A stretch of 64,000 bases of DNA. Source: CBDHDN01 sp965261585 (GTDB lineage Bacteria > Pseudomonadota > Alphaproteobacteria > UBA6615). Location of the stretch: assembly GCA_965261585.1 (NCBI GenBank), contig CBDHDN010000029.1, forward strand, positions 62,001 to 126,000, written 5' to 3'. Below, piece after piece: positions 36,862 to 46,067 of this stretch (position 1 is the first letter of the stretch; each line of letters opens with the position of its first letter). A program made the translations under genes and the position numbers. The notes below the pieces were generated by a model. That model was not told the origin of the DNA and made no database searches. It saw only the letters and a program-made list of their open reading frames with translations.

Positions 36862-37896
36862 TCAATCGGCTCCGGCCCGCTCCCCGACAAACGGGGTGGT
36901 TCGGGCCGCGGCGCTGCGCAGGAACGGCCAGCCCAGCAACAGACCGCTGGCGATCCAGGTGACTTCGCGGATGCGGCGGATCAGGGCGACCGCCAGGGCC
37001 AGGGCCGGCGAGCCGGTGATGGCACCGCAGACCAGAAGAAAAGCACCCTCCTGCGCGCCGATCTGCAGCGGCACGAAGAACAGCGCGATGCGCACCAGCA
37101 TGGCGGCCGATTCGATGATCCAGGCATCCTGGAATGCGATCGGATGGCCAAGGAACCGCAAGGAGTAGTAAATCTCCACCGCGCCGAGGATCCAGTTACA
37201 GAAGGCCAGGGTTACGGCGGCGGCCAGCCGGCGTTGATGGCGCGTGTAGAAGGCGATCAGCCTGTCCTCGACCTCTTTGACCCAACCGAAGACGGCCGCC
37301 AGCCGGGCGCGCAACGGGCCCGGCCGCGAAAGCCTGGGGCTCAGCCAACGACCGAAACGCGACAGAGCGCGCAGCCGCTGCAGCAGGAAGAAAGTGAGGA
37401 TGGCGGCGGAGAAGGCAATGAAGCCCCAACCCATTCCGGTTCGGTAGTCGGGCTCCAGCGACGAAGAGGTGAACATCAGCAAGGCGCCGAGCAGGGCAAA
37501 CAGCGCAAGCGCCGTATTGTTGATCGTCTGGGCGAGCACCAGTGAGGCCGTCGCTTCGCGGTAGCCGATGCCGTGGTGACGGTTCAGGATCGCCGCCTTG
37601 ACGGGCTCGCCGCCAAGCGAGGCCAGCGGCAGCGCGTTGTTGAGCGCCTGGCCGATCATCCGGATCCTGAACAGTTTGACCATCCAGGCGACGTTGCGGC
37701 GTGCCGACGGCAGCGTCAGCTGCCACGACAACGTGTCGAGCAGAAAGGCCACGAAATAAACCGCCAGGATGACCGCGAAGCCCCAGAAGCCGACCTGCCC
37801 CAGCCGCCGCCACACTTCGGCCAAATCGGCCTGCGTAATGATGACGCCGAGCAGCGCAAGGCCCGCCAGCAGCATCCCCCCCGTTACATATTTCAC
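36862..37896 (-). CDS. LPG-synthase-TM/HpnL-like flippase-type membrane protein
   Basis: A 344-residue protein with about eight membrane helices, matching the lysylphosphatidylglycerol-synthase transmembrane (UPF0104) family that includes HpnL. Visible features are Q-A-L-N-N-A-L-P-L-A-S-L-G-G-E-P-V-K-A-A-I-L and F-F-V-P-L-Q-I-G-A-Q-E-G-A-F-L-L. Members are proposed lipid or lipid-sugar transporters. It is 48 bases downstream of a CDP-alcohol phosphatidyltransferase gene on the same strand, so the two probably make and place an unusual phospholipid. Confidence 0.78.
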   Translation of the reverse strand: MKYVTGGMLLAGLALLGVIITQADLAEVWRRLGQVGFWGFAVILAVYFVAFLLDTLSWQLTLPSARRNVAWMVKLFRIRMIGQALNNALPLASLGGEPVKAAILNRHHGIGYREATASLVLAQTINNTALALFALLGALLMFTSSSLEPDYRTGMGWGFIAFSAAILTFFLLQRLRALSRFGRWLSPRLSRPGPLRARLAAVFGWVKEVEDRLIAFYTRHQRRLAAAVTLAFCNWILGAVEIYYSLRFLGHPIAFQDAWIIESAAMLVRIALFFVPLQIGAQEGAFLLVCGAITGSPALALAVALIRRIREVTWIASGLLLGWPFLRSAAARTTPFVGERAGAD

Positions 37897-37944
37897 CTGA
37901 GCGGCGCTCCTCGCCGGTGCGATTCCACGCGAGTGGACAACACC

Positions 37945-38622
37945 CTAGACATGGAACCTGCGGGCACTGCCGTAGAGCGCCGCAATCCAATACACCTGTC
38001 CGAACACCGCCGCGACAGGCAATAGCAGCCAGACGGCGTCGAACAGGGCCAATGCGAGAACAATAAAGCAAAAGTCGGCCTTCGTCAGCGCCCGGAACAC
38101 GAACACCACCCTGTCAAACCACCCTTCCGAAGCCGGCAGATCCGCCATGGTCGTAATCTCCTCCTCGGGAGGGGGCGAGATAATGGAAATCAACAGGTAG
38201 TCGATGGTGGCGCCAATGGCCGCGACGGCGCCGAGCCAGAGCCACACCACGTGGCCGCTGACGTGTGCCGTGTTGGCGCCGATGGCGACGGAAAAAGCCG
38301 CATGGACGAGCCAGCCGCCGAGATCGTCGAGGCGGCGGCCGCGCCGCGATACCAGCCGCTTGGCGCGGGCCACCTCACCATCGCAGTTGTCGAGGACATA
38401 GGTGCTGACAAGCAGCACCGCACCAATCAGCGCCGCGACACGGCCGCCGATCAGGAAAGCAGCGGCGCCGACGAGGCCCACGATGATCCAGACGATCGTC
38501 ACCTGACTGGGCGTCACCGGCAGGGGCAACAGCACGCGCGTCAGCCGGGTGGACAGCTGCCTGGTCAGCGGAAACAGCGTCGCCGGCGCCGGCGCTGCCA
38601 GGTGCTCTCGATCTTGAATCAT
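37945..38622 (-). CDS. CDP-alcohol phosphatidyltransferase family protein with altered catalytic motif
   Basis: A 225-residue membrane protein with about six helices and the motif D-G-E-V-A-R-x8-G-R-R-L-D-D-L-G-G. The canonical motif is D-G-x2-A-R-x8-G-x3-D-x3-D, and here the last Asp, the likely general base, is Gly. ATG 38622 (M-I-Q-D-R-E-H-L) is chosen for its GGGAAG site; an ATG at 38667 is possible. Many relatives carry an N-terminal nucleotidyltransferase domain; none is readable upstream, although 38623-38871 has an unexplained open frame. It is likely the first gene of an operon with the HpnL-like gene. Confidence 0.72.
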   Translation of the reverse strand: MIQDREHLAAPAPATLFPLTRQLSTRLTRVLLPLPVTPSQVTIVWIIVGLVGAAAFLIGGRVAALIGAVLLVSTYVLDNCDGEVARAKRLVSRRGRRLDDLGGWLVHAAFSVAIGANTAHVSGHVVWLWLGAVAAIGATIDYLLISIISPPPEEEITTMADLPASEGWFDRVVFVFRALTKADFCFIVLALALFDAVWLLLPVAAVFGQVYWIAALYGSARRFHV

Positions 38623-38871
38623 GCCAGGCTTCCCGTCCGCGACAATTGCCAGACGACGGCGGCGCATCGCCCACGCGTAGCGTCACCTCAGTGCCACCCT
38701 CGGTGACGCGCCAAGCAATCGAATCCACGCCGATCGTCTGCTCGCGAAACCGGCACGCCGACGCCGCCGGGACGAGGCCGCACATCAGCCGAAAAGTATG
38801 AGCACCAGCCAGATTTCGCCAGTCAAAACCAGTCGAAGCGGGGCGGCGCCGTCGGTCCCGGCTCAGATGGC

Positions 38872-39846
38872 TCAGCCGGAGCGGGCCGGCCGACGCCGGG
38901 CAAAGCCGGGCAGGTGCCGCATGACGGCAACGTTGCCAAGCAGGACGAGGCCGACGCCGAGGACCGCCGTTGGCGTCCAGACATAACCCTCGAAGACCGT
39001 GGAGATCGCCAGCGCGACGACCGGAAACAGCACCGTGGCGTAGACCGCCCGGTCGGCGCCGATGCGGCTGAGCAGCGTCAGATAGGCGCCGAAGCCGAGC
39101 ACCGAGCCGAACACGCCGAGATAGGCGAGGCTGAGGAGGTAGGGCGCGCCCGTGTCGAACGCCGCCGGCGGACCGCCGAACAGCGCCGCCTGGACCGTGG
39201 CGAGGACGATGAGCAGGCCGGCGCCGTAGGCCATGCCGAACATGTTCGACTGCACGACCGGAATACCACGGCGCTGGCTGGCGACCGCCGCCATGTTGCC
39301 GAGCGAGGCCAGCACCGTCGCCACGAGCGACAGGGCGAGGCCGAGGCTGCCGACATCGGCCAGCGTGAAAGCGCCGACTTGGCGCTGGAAGATCAGCACC
39401 AGGCCGGCGATACCGACGACGCCGCCGGCGAGCACGCGCGGCCGCACCGGCGCGCGGAACAGCAGCGCGCCGAAGGCGATGTTCATGACCGAGATCGTCG
39501 AGAAGGCGACGGCGACGAGGCCGCTCGGCAACAGCCCGACGGCCAGATAGAAGATGTAGTAGTTGGACGAGAACAACAGCGCGCCCTGCAGCGCCATGCC
39601 GCCATGGTCGCGCCAGCCGAAGCGCAGCCGCCGCCCGGCGAACACGCAGTAGCCCAGCAGCACGGCGGCAGCGAGCGCCATGCGCCAGGCGACGGACCAG
39701 GACGCGGCGACCGGGCCGAGCTGGAACGTGATCGCGTACCAGGTCGAGCCCCAGATCAACACCGTCGCGCCATAGAGCGACGCGTCGGTGGCGCCGGCGC
39801 GCTCGCGCGCGGCCGGCGGCGGCGGCGAGGCATCGGCGACGGGCAC
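38872..39846 (-). CDS. EamA-family (DMT) transporter
   Basis: A 324-residue drug/metabolite transporter with ten predicted helices in two EamA repeats (I-W-G-S-T-W-Y-A-I-T-F-Q-L-G-P and, later, L-S-L-A-Y-L-G-V-F-G-S-V-L-G-F). I take GTG 39846 as start, because upstream sequence is now an IS1380 element. Before that insertion the GTG sat only a few bases after the stop of the GST gene (AGGG then GTG), implying a two-gene operon that the IS has split. The substrate is unknown. Confidence 0.78.
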   Translation of the reverse strand: MPVADASPPPPAARERAGATDASLYGATVLIWGSTWYAITFQLGPVAASWSVAWRMALAAAVLLGYCVFAGRRLRFGWRDHGGMALQGALLFSSNYYIFYLAVGLLPSGLVAVAFSTISVMNIAFGALLFRAPVRPRVLAGGVVGIAGLVLIFQRQVGAFTLADVGSLGLALSLVATVLASLGNMAAVASQRRGIPVVQSNMFGMAYGAGLLIVLATVQAALFGGPPAAFDTGAPYLLSLAYLGVFGSVLGFGAYLTLLSRIGADRAVYATVLFPVVALAISTVFEGYVWTPTAVLGVGLVLLGNVAVMRHLPGFARRRPARSG

Positions 39847-39852
39847 CCCTAG

Positions 39853-41456
39853 CCTGGAAGATTCACGAAAGGCACCGCCGAACTCCCAATATGCGTTATG
39901 ATTCAATTGCCTAGATCGGATCAAACGCAGGAGCCCGGCGGTGACGAATTGTACCCCTGAGACGGTGCTGTTTCCAGTCTGCCGCAAGCGGCGGATCGAG
40001 GCGGCGTTTGACGGCGGCGATGTGACGAGCAACGGCGGCGTGCTGCTGTTACGCCAGGCGGACCGGCGGTTGGGTCTGACGGCGGCGGTGGCGCGTCGGC
40101 TCGGCGACAGGCGCCAGCGCGGCAAGGTCAGGCATCGCTTCGTCGACATGCTGCGCCAGCGGGTGTTCGCGATCGCGCTGGGCTATGAGGATCTGAACGA
40201 TCACACCGAGCTGCGCCACGATGTGGCGGTGCAGACGGCGACGGGGCAGGACCGGGCGCTGGCCAGCGCGCCGACGCTGTGCCGCTTCGAGAACCAGGCC
40301 GAGGCGAGCTGGGCGTGGGCGATCCACGAGGTCCTGGCGGATGCCTTCATCGCCGCGCATGGTGATCCGCCAGCCGAGATCGTGCTCGACTTCGATGCCA
40401 CGGACGACCCGGTTCACGGCCATCAAGAAGGCCGGTTCTTCCATGGCTACTACGACCACTACTGCTTCCTGCCGCTTTACGTGTTCGCCGGCGATCATCT
40501 GCTGGCGGCCTACCTGCGACGCTCGGACATCGACCCGGCGAAGCATGCCGGTGCAGTGCTGAAGCTGCTGGTGCGGCGGCTGCGCCTGGCCTGGCCCGCC
40601 GTGCGCATCATCGTGCGGGCGGACTCCGGCTTCTGCCGCTGGCGCATGCTGTCGTGGTGCGAGCGTCACGGCGTCGACTACATCATCGGCCTGGCCAGGA
40701 ACAAGCGGCGGGAGGCGCTGGCGGCGCCCGTGATGGCCCAGGCGCGCGCACTGTTCGCCACGACCGGCGACAAGCAACGGCACTTCGCCGAACTCCGCTA
40801 TGGCGCCGGGACGTGGAACCGCGAGCGGCGCGTCATCGCGCGCCTCGAACACACCGCCCGCGGCGCCAACCCGCGCTTCGTGGTGACCAGCCTCGCCGGT
40901 GACGGCATGGCGCTCTACGACATGCTCTACTGTGCCCGCGGCGACATGGAGAACCGCATCAAGGAGCAGTTCGAGCTGTTCTCTGACCGCACCTCGGCCC
41001 ATCGCTGGTGGCCGAACCAGTTCCGCCTGCTCCTGGCCAGTCTCGCCTACGTGCTGATGACGGCGATCCGGCGCTTCGGCCTCGCCGGCACCGAGGCCGC
41101 CCGCGCCCAGGTCGGCACGATCCGCCTGCGCTTGCTCAAGATCGGCGCCGTCGTCATCCGCAACACCCGTCGGGTCCGCTTCCTGCTCTCCTCGGCCTGT
41201 CCCGATCAGGCCCTGTTCACACTGGTCGCCACCAGGCTCGAACCAGGATAGCGGCCGCCCCTTCGGTCCCTTACACGATCCCAATGCCGTGCCGCGGCAA
41301 CCAGTAAACGCGACCGCTCGCCGCCACCGAACACCGTAATGCTTCGCTCCTGCACCGCGGCCATGAACCCCGGTCAAAACCCGTCCCGATTCGCCTCATT
41401 CGAGACAGATGACCGGCCCAACAGGACACAATCATTCGCATCATGAAATATCCGGG
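39853..41456 (+). mobile_element. IS1380-family element (copy B), CTAG target duplication
   Basis: A 1604-bp element, related to but distinct from copy A. The ends CCTGGAAGATTCACG and, reversed, CCCGGATATTTCATG are imperfect inverted repeats. CTAG flanks it at 39849-39852 and 41457-41460; the right CTAG contains the stop codon of the GST gene, repeating the pattern of copy A. Confidence 0.88.
39941..41251 (+). CDS. IS1380-family transposase (copy B)
   Basis: A 436-residue transposase starting at GTG 39941 behind CAGGAG. It shares with copy A the blocks F-D-G-G-D-V-T-S-N-G-G-V-L-L-L, D-F-D-A-T-D-D-P-V-H-G, V-R-A-D-S-G-F-C-R-W and C-A-R-G-D-M-E-N-R-I-K-E, but elsewhere it is clearly diverged, so the two are independent acquisitions. 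The frame is intact. Confidence 0.92.
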   Translation: MTNCTPETVLFPVCRKRRIEAAFDGGDVTSNGGVLLLRQADRRLGLTAAVARRLGDRRQRGKVRHRFVDMLRQRVFAIALGYEDLNDHTELRHDVAVQTATGQDRALASAPTLCRFENQAEASWAWAIHEVLADAFIAAHGDPPAEIVLDFDATDDPVHGHQEGRFFHGYYDHYCFLPLYVFAGDHLLAAYLRRSDIDPAKHAGAVLKLLVRRLRLAWPAVRIIVRADSGFCRWRMLSWCERHGVDYIIGLARNKRREALAAPVMAQARALFATTGDKQRHFAELRYGAGTWNRERRVIARLEHTARGANPRFVVTSLAGDGMALYDMLYCARGDMENRIKEQFELFSDRTSAHRWWPNQFRLLLASLAYVLMTAIRRFGLAGTEAARAQVGTIRLRLLKIGAVVIRNTRRVRFLLSSACPDQALFTLVATRLEPG

Positions 41457-42056
41457 CTAGCCCTGGTTTATCGGGATCGTGTTCGGTGTCGCGGCAACGC
41501 GCGCGCACCACCCACGCACGGCCGGATAGGGCCCGAGGTCGAAATCGCCCTCGGGCGCTACGTGGCTATAGGCGTAGAGCGCCACGTCGGCGACCGTCCG
41601 CCGCTCGGCCACGAAGAACGTGCGGTCGGCCAGGTGCCGCTCCATGACGGCGAGCGCGGCATAGCCGCCGTGACGCCGCTCGACGACCTCGGGCGCGTCG
41701 GTGGCATAGCCCCGGTGCTGCAGCATGGAGCGCACGACGGCGATGTATGGCTCGTGGCTGTACTGCTCGAAGAACATCCACTGCAGCACCTGGGCACGAC
41801 CCAGCCGGTCGTCCGGCAGATAGGGCGTGCCCTCGGCCAGGTACCACAGGATCGCATCGGACTCGGCAAGCACCGCAGCGCCGTCGACGAGCACCGGGAT
41901 GCGGCCGTTCGGGTTGAGGCGCAAGAACTCCGGCGTGCGGGAGCCGCCGTCGAAGATCGCCACCTCGATGCGCTCGAACGGCCGCCCGAGCCAGGCCAGC
42001 AGCAAGCGGACCTTGTAGCCGTTGGCCGATGCCAGCGAGTCGTAGAGCGTGAGCAT
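41457..42056 (-). CDS. Glutathione S-transferase family protein
   Basis: A 199-residue GST. The N-terminal thioredoxin-like domain has L-Y-D-S-L-A-S-A-N-G-Y-K-V-R, then N-P-N-G-R-I-P-V-L-V-D (cis-Pro) and L-A-E-S-D-A-I-L-W-Y-L (glutathione gamma-Glu contact). A helical C-terminal domain follows. Its TAG stop lies within the CTAG target of IS1380 copy B. Originally it was followed at once by the EamA transporter gene, so the two may have shared a detoxification or export role. Confidence 0.88.
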   Translation of the reverse strand: MLTLYDSLASANGYKVRLLLAWLGRPFERIEVAIFDGGSRTPEFLRLNPNGRIPVLVDGAAVLAESDAILWYLAEGTPYLPDDRLGRAQVLQWMFFEQYSHEPYIAVVRSMLQHRGYATDAPEVVERRHGGYAALAVMERHLADRTFFVAERRTVADVALYAYSHVAPEGDFDLGPYPAVRGWCARVAATPNTIPINQG

Positions 42057-42108
42057 GCGGCGACGTTAGGACGTTTCCCGCGCCGACGGAACCGGCTCCA
42101 CGCTGCTC

Positions 42109-42336
42109 CTACGACTGCCAATGCTTGGCCGACTCGGCCTGGGCGTCGAGGTGCGTGACGCCGATGTCGCGCAGCAGATGGTCGTCGAGGCCACCGAGCT
42201 CGCGGCGATACCGGTAGCGGTACTGCCAGGACCACAGCGTGCGGAAGGCCGCGTTGGCCGAGGCCACGAACGGCTGCCAGATCAGCGCACCGGTGGCCTC
42301 ATGCCGCCCCGAGGTCTGCAGGGGACTGCAATTCAT
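42109..42336 (-). CDS. DUF1127 small protein
   Basis: A 75-residue protein ending in a DUF1127 (YjiS-like) motif: Y-R-R-E-L-G-G-L-D-D-H-L-L-R-D-I-G-V. ATG 42336 sits 6 bases after a strong AAGGAGG, so I prefer it to the GTG just before. DUF1127 proteins are small, common in alphaproteobacteria, and in some species act in RNA turnover and phosphate or C1 regulation. It is divergent from the LysR gene. Confidence 0.8.
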   Translation of the reverse strand: MNCSPLQTSGRHEATGALIWQPFVASANAAFRTLWSWQYRYRYRRELGGLDDHLLRDIGVTHLDAQAESAKHWQS

Positions 42337-42481
42337 CACATACCTCCTTATGCTCGGCCGCCCCGAAGGACCGCCGCTAACCGTCTATGAACGCCCTATA
42401 AATGTACCAAATCAGGCTTGATCACAAAGGACATCTCCTCATATATTCAATTAGAAAAACTAATCCAAGGGGAGAGCCGCC

Positions 42482-43453
42482 ATGGCGCGGCGTTTGCCAC
42501 CGCTCAACGCGCTTAGGGCCTTCGAGGCGGCGGCCCGCCACCTCAGCTTCACCCGTGCCGCGGCGGAGCTGAACGTCACCCAGGCGGCGATCAGCCACCA
42601 GGTGAAGGCGCTCGAAGCGCGGCTCGGTGTGCCGCTGTTCCGCCGCGTCAATCGGGGCCTGCTGTTGACCGAGGAGGGGCAGCGCTATCTGCCGCCGGTG
42701 CGCGACGCCTTCGACCAGCTGGCGAGCGCCACCGACCAGCTGAAGCGACATGACGCGACGGGCGCGCTGACGGTCAGCGTCGTGCCGTCGTTCGCGGCGA
42801 AGTGGCTGGTGCCGCGGCTGACCCGGTTTCGCGAGCGCGCGCCCGAGATCGACGTGCGCATCAGCGCCACCGACCACCTCGTCGACTTCGACCGTGACGC
42901 CGTCGATCTGGGCATCCGCTATGGCGCCGGCAAATGGCCGACCCTGCTGGTCGACGAGCTGTTCAGCGACAACTTCTTCCCGGTCTGCGGCCCCGACCTG
43001 GCGAGCGCGGCGCGACCGCTCGACCGCCCGGCCGACCTGCGCCAGCACGTGCTGCTGCACGAAGAACAGACGATGGTCGACTGGGAGACGTGGCTCGCCG
43101 CCGCCGGCGCGCGCGACGTCGACGCCACCCGCGGGCCGATGTTCAGCCACGGCGATCTGGTCGTACAGGCAGCGCTCGACGGCCAGGGCGTCGCCCTCGG
43201 GCGGACGCCGCTGGTCGAGGACGATTTGGCGAGCGGCCGGCTGGTCAAGCCGTTCGCGTTGAGCCTGGCGGGCGAGTGGGCCTACTACCTGGTCTGCCCC
43301 AAGGCGACGGCCGAGCGGCCGAAGATCGCCGCGTTCCGCGGCTGGCTCAAGGACGAGGCGGCAGCTCACGTTCGACGTAGATGGGGAGAACTTCGTCGCT
43401 CGGATTTATCCATTCAAAAAGAAGATGGCGCCCGACTCGTACCGACGAGATGA
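42482..43453 (+). CDS. LysR-family transcriptional regulator, GcvA-like
   Basis: A 323-residue LysR regulator. The N-terminal winged helix (P-P-L-N-A-L-R-A-F-E-A-A-A-R-H-L-S-F-T-R-A-A-A-E-L and V-T-Q-A-A-I-S-H-Q-V-K-A-L-E) is of the GcvA subgroup. The effector domain has V-S-V-V-P-S-F-A-A-K-W-L-V-P-R-L and D-L-G-I-R-Y-G-A-G-K-W. It starts at ATG 42482 behind AAGGGGAGAG. The C-terminal 20 residues look like an extension into intergenic DNA. Targets are unknown; it may act on the divergent DUF1127 gene. Confidence 0.85.
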   Translation: MARRLPPLNALRAFEAAARHLSFTRAAAELNVTQAAISHQVKALEARLGVPLFRRVNRGLLLTEEGQRYLPPVRDAFDQLASATDQLKRHDATGALTVSVVPSFAAKWLVPRLTRFRERAPEIDVRISATDHLVDFDRDAVDLGIRYGAGKWPTLLVDELFSDNFFPVCGPDLASAARPLDRPADLRQHVLLHEEQTMVDWETWLAAAGARDVDATRGPMFSHGDLVVQAALDGQGVALGRTPLVEDDLASGRLVKPFALSLAGEWAYYLVCPKATAERPKIAAFRGWLKDEAAAHVRRRWGELRRSDLSIQKEDGARLVPTR

Positions 43454-43576
43454 GGGCGTTGTTTCGTGGCGGGTCAAGTTTCGGATCGTTGCGTGGACGA
43501 ATGTGGGCGAGAAGCGAGCCAGGTATCGGTAGTAGGATAGGTGACCTGGCGCAAAGACACACCGCCTTCCCAAGAG

Positions 43577-44206
43577 CTAGTGGGTCAGCGCCGCCTCGGT
43601 GCGGTCGCGGACCTGGTCGAGGGTCACGTCGTGGGCGAGCTCGGCGATGGTGGTCGTGCCGTCCTTGATCTCGAAGACGCCGAGGTCGCTGACGACCAGA
43701 TCGACGACGCCGCGGCCGGTCAGCGGCAGCGTGCATTCCTTGACCAGCTTGGCGGAGCCGTCCTTGGCGTTGTGTTCCATCAGCACGACGACGCGCTTGA
43801 CGCCGGCGACCAGGTCCATGGCGCCGCCCATGCCCTTGACCATCTTGCCGGGGATCATCCAGTTCGCGAGGTCGCCGTTGCCGGCGACCTGCAGCGCGCC
43901 GAGGATCGACAGGTCGATGTGGCCGCCGCGGATCATCGCGAACGACGTGGTGCTGTCGAAATAGAGCGATTCCGGCAGCTCCGAGATCGTCTGCTTGCCG
44001 GCGTTGATGAGGTCGGCATCGACCTCGTTGTCACGCGGGAACGGGCCCATGCCGAGCATGCCGTTCTCGCTCTGCAGCGTCACGTGCAGGTCCTTGGGCA
44101 CGTAGTTCGCGACCTCCGTCGGCATGCCGATGCCGAGGTTGACGTAGAAGCCGTCCTCGAGCTCGGCGGCGGCGCGGCGGCACATTTCCTCGCGTGTCCA
44201 CGGCAT
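43577..44206 (-). CDS. scoB: 3-oxoacid CoA-transferase subunit B
   Basis: A 209-residue family I CoA-transferase beta subunit. G-I-G-M-P-T and Q-S-E-N-G-M-L-G-M-G-P are present; the Glu in S-E-N-G forms the acyl-CoA thioester intermediate. It follows the A subunit by 13 bases. Together they move CoA from succinyl-CoA to acetoacetate (ketone body use) or a similar 3-oxoacid. Confidence 0.92.
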   Translation of the reverse strand: MPWTREEMCRRAAAELEDGFYVNLGIGMPTEVANYVPKDLHVTLQSENGMLGMGPFPRDNEVDADLINAGKQTISELPESLYFDSTTSFAMIRGGHIDLSILGALQVAGNGDLANWMIPGKMVKGMGGAMDLVAGVKRVVVLMEHNAKDGSAKLVKECTLPLTGRGVVDLVVSDLGVFEIKDGTTTIAELAHDVTLDQVRDRTEAALTH

Positions 44207-44219
44207 AACGCGTTCCCTC

Positions 44220-44924
44220 CTAGTCCCGCACGGTGCGGCGTTCGATCCGCTTCTCGTAGTGCGCGCCCTCGACGACGCGTTGCACGAAGATGCCCGGTGT
44301 GTGCAGGTGGTCGGGGTTGAGCTCGCCGACCTCGACCAGGTGTTCGACCTCGGCGACCGTCACCTTGCCGGCCATCGCCATCGGCGGATTGAAGTTCCGC
44401 GCCGTCTTGCGATAGACGAGGTTGCCGAGGCGATCGCCCTTCCAGGCCTTGACGATCGACAAATCGGCGACGAGGCCCGTCTCCAGGACGTATTCCGCGC
44501 CTGCGAAGACGCGCGTCTCCTTGCCCTCGGCGACCAGCGTGCCGACGCCGGTCTTCGTGTAGAACGCCGGGATGCCGGCGCCGCCGGCGCGGCAGCGCTC
44601 GGCCAGGGTGCCCTGGGGGTTGAATTCGAGCTCTAGCTCGCCGTCGAGATACTGCTGGGCGAACGTCGCGTTCTCGCCGACGTAGGACGACACCATCCTC
44701 TTGATCTGGCGCGTCTGCAACAGCAGGCCGAGGCCGAAATCGTCGACGCCGCAGTTGTTGCTGATCACCGTCAGGTCCTGCACGCCGGCATCACGCAGGG
44801 CCAGGATCAGGTTCTCGGGAATGCCGCACAGGCCGAAGCCGCCGGCCATGACCGTCATGCCGTCATGCAAGAGGCCTCCCAGGGCCGCCGCGGCGTCCGG
44901 ATACACCTTCTTCGCGCTGGTCAT
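44220..44924 (-). CDS. scoA: 3-oxoacid CoA-transferase subunit A
   Basis: A 234-residue alpha subunit with the CoA-binding motif G-G-F-G-L-C-G-I-P-E-N-L-I and the family blocks N-N-C-G-V-D-D-F-G-L-G-L-L and Y-V-G-E-N-A-T-F. ATG 44924 (M-T-S-A-K-K-V-Y) is the normal start; the longer frame adds only R- and A-rich sequence. It is first in a two-gene operon with scoB and divergent from an EamA gene, with a 156-base shared upstream region. Confidence 0.92.
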   Translation of the reverse strand: MTSAKKVYPDAAAALGGLLHDGMTVMAGGFGLCGIPENLILALRDAGVQDLTVISNNCGVDDFGLGLLLQTRQIKRMVSSYVGENATFAQQYLDGELELEFNPQGTLAERCRAGGAGIPAFYTKTGVGTLVAEGKETRVFAGAEYVLETGLVADLSIVKAWKGDRLGNLVYRKTARNFNPPMAMAGKVTVAEVEHLVEVGELNPDHLHTPGIFVQRVVEGAHYEKRIERRTVRD

Positions 44925-45080
44925 GGCTGCGCCCCGATCAAGCTTGCCAAGGAGCGCCGGTGATAGACGGCGGCCGGGTCGGGTGTCAATGCGGGGCCGG
45001 GCCGCCGCCCGTGAAGCGCAGGCCAGGGCTGCGGCCCGCGCGCTTCTCACGATCCGTGCCGTGCTCTAGGCTCGGCCCCG

Positions 45081-46067
45081 ATGTTCCCGCAAGACGCGAC
45101 AGATAGCCGGCGCCCGCCGGGTGCCGCTGCACCCACGCTTGACGTCGCGACGGCGCGGGCCGGCCCCTCGGACGCGGTGCGCGCGGCGCTGCTGGTGATC
45201 GGCGCGGGCTTCATGTTCGCCGCCGTCAATGCCGTGGTCAGGCAGGTCATGGTGGAGCTGCATCCGTTCGAGGTGGCGCTGTTCCGCTGGGTCTTCGGCG
45301 CCATGTTCCTGGTGCCCTGGGCGTTGCGCCACGCCGGGCTGAAGACGGCGCGCCTCGAGTTGCATCTGGGCCGCGCGCTGCTGACCCTGGCGTCGACGCT
45401 GATGTGGTTCGTCGCGCTGGTCAAGCTGCCGATGGCCCAGGCCGTGGCACTCAACTTCACGGTGCCGCTGTTCGTCACGCTCGGCGCCGCGCTGTTCCTC
45501 GGTGAGACCGTGCGGCGGCGGCGCTGGACGGCGATTGCCGTCGGCTTCGTCGGCGTCCTGGTGATCGTACGGCCCGGCGCCGTGGACTTGTCGTGGCCAA
45601 TGGCGCTGCCGGTCTTGGCCGCGGTGACGATGGCGACGAGCGTGCTGGTGATGAAGACCCTGACGCGAACCGACGCGACGAGCACGATCGTCGCCTACCA
45701 GTCGCTGCTGGTGATCCCGCTGACGGCGATCGCTGCGGCGTTCTTTTTCCAGCTGCCGTCATGGCCGGCGCTCGGGCTGATGGTCGCGATCGGCTTCATG
45801 GCCTCGGTCGCGCACCTGTTGCTGACGCGCGCCTTCGCCCTGGCCGAGGCGTCGGCCGTCATCCCGTTCGACTATGTGCGGCTGCCGTTCGTCGCGCTGA
45901 TCGCCTTCGTCGCGTTCGGCGAGACACCCGACGCATGGACCTGGGTCGGCGCCGCCATCATCGCCGCGTCGGCCATCTACATCGCCCGCCGCGAGGCCCA
46001 GCTCGCCAAGGCCGGCCGCGAAACCGTCGGCGCCAAGGCGCCGCATGTCGCCGGCCCGCCGCACTGA
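45081..46067 (+). CDS. EamA-family (DMT) transporter
   Basis: A 328-residue inner-membrane transporter with ten helices in two EamA units: A-G-F-M-F-A-A-V-N-A-V-V-R-Q-V with F-E-V-A-L-F-R-W-V-F-G, and later H-L-L-L-T-R-A-F-A-L-A-E-A-S-A-V-I-P-F-D-Y. The start ATG 45081 gives a polar N-terminus of about 30 residues before helix 1; internal starts are possible. Substrate unknown. It is the last chromosomal-type gene before the IS110/RIT region. Confidence 0.85.
   Translation: MFPQDATDSRRPPGAAAPTLDVATARAGPSDAVRAALLVIGAGFMFAAVNAVVRQVMVELHPFEVALFRWVFGAMFLVPWALRHAGLKTARLELHLGRALLTLASTLMWFVALVKLPMAQAVALNFTVPLFVTLGAALFLGETVRRRRWTAIAVGFVGVLVIVRPGAVDLSWPMALPVLAAVTMATSVLVMKTLTRTDATSTIVAYQSLLVIPLTAIAAAFFFQLPSWPALGLMVAIGFMASVAHLLLTRAFALAEASAVIPFDYVRLPFVALIAFVAFGETPDAWTWVGAAIIAASAIYIARREAQLAKAGRETVGAKAPHVAGPPH

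Noticed and set aside
38375..38785. Open frame upstream of the CDP-alcohol phosphatidyltransferase
   Set aside because: I looked for the N-terminal nucleotidyltransferase domain found in relatives, but the translated sequence shows none of its motifs.
40049..41377. 442-codon open frame on the minus strand
   Set aside because: Antisense of the IS1380 copy B transposase.
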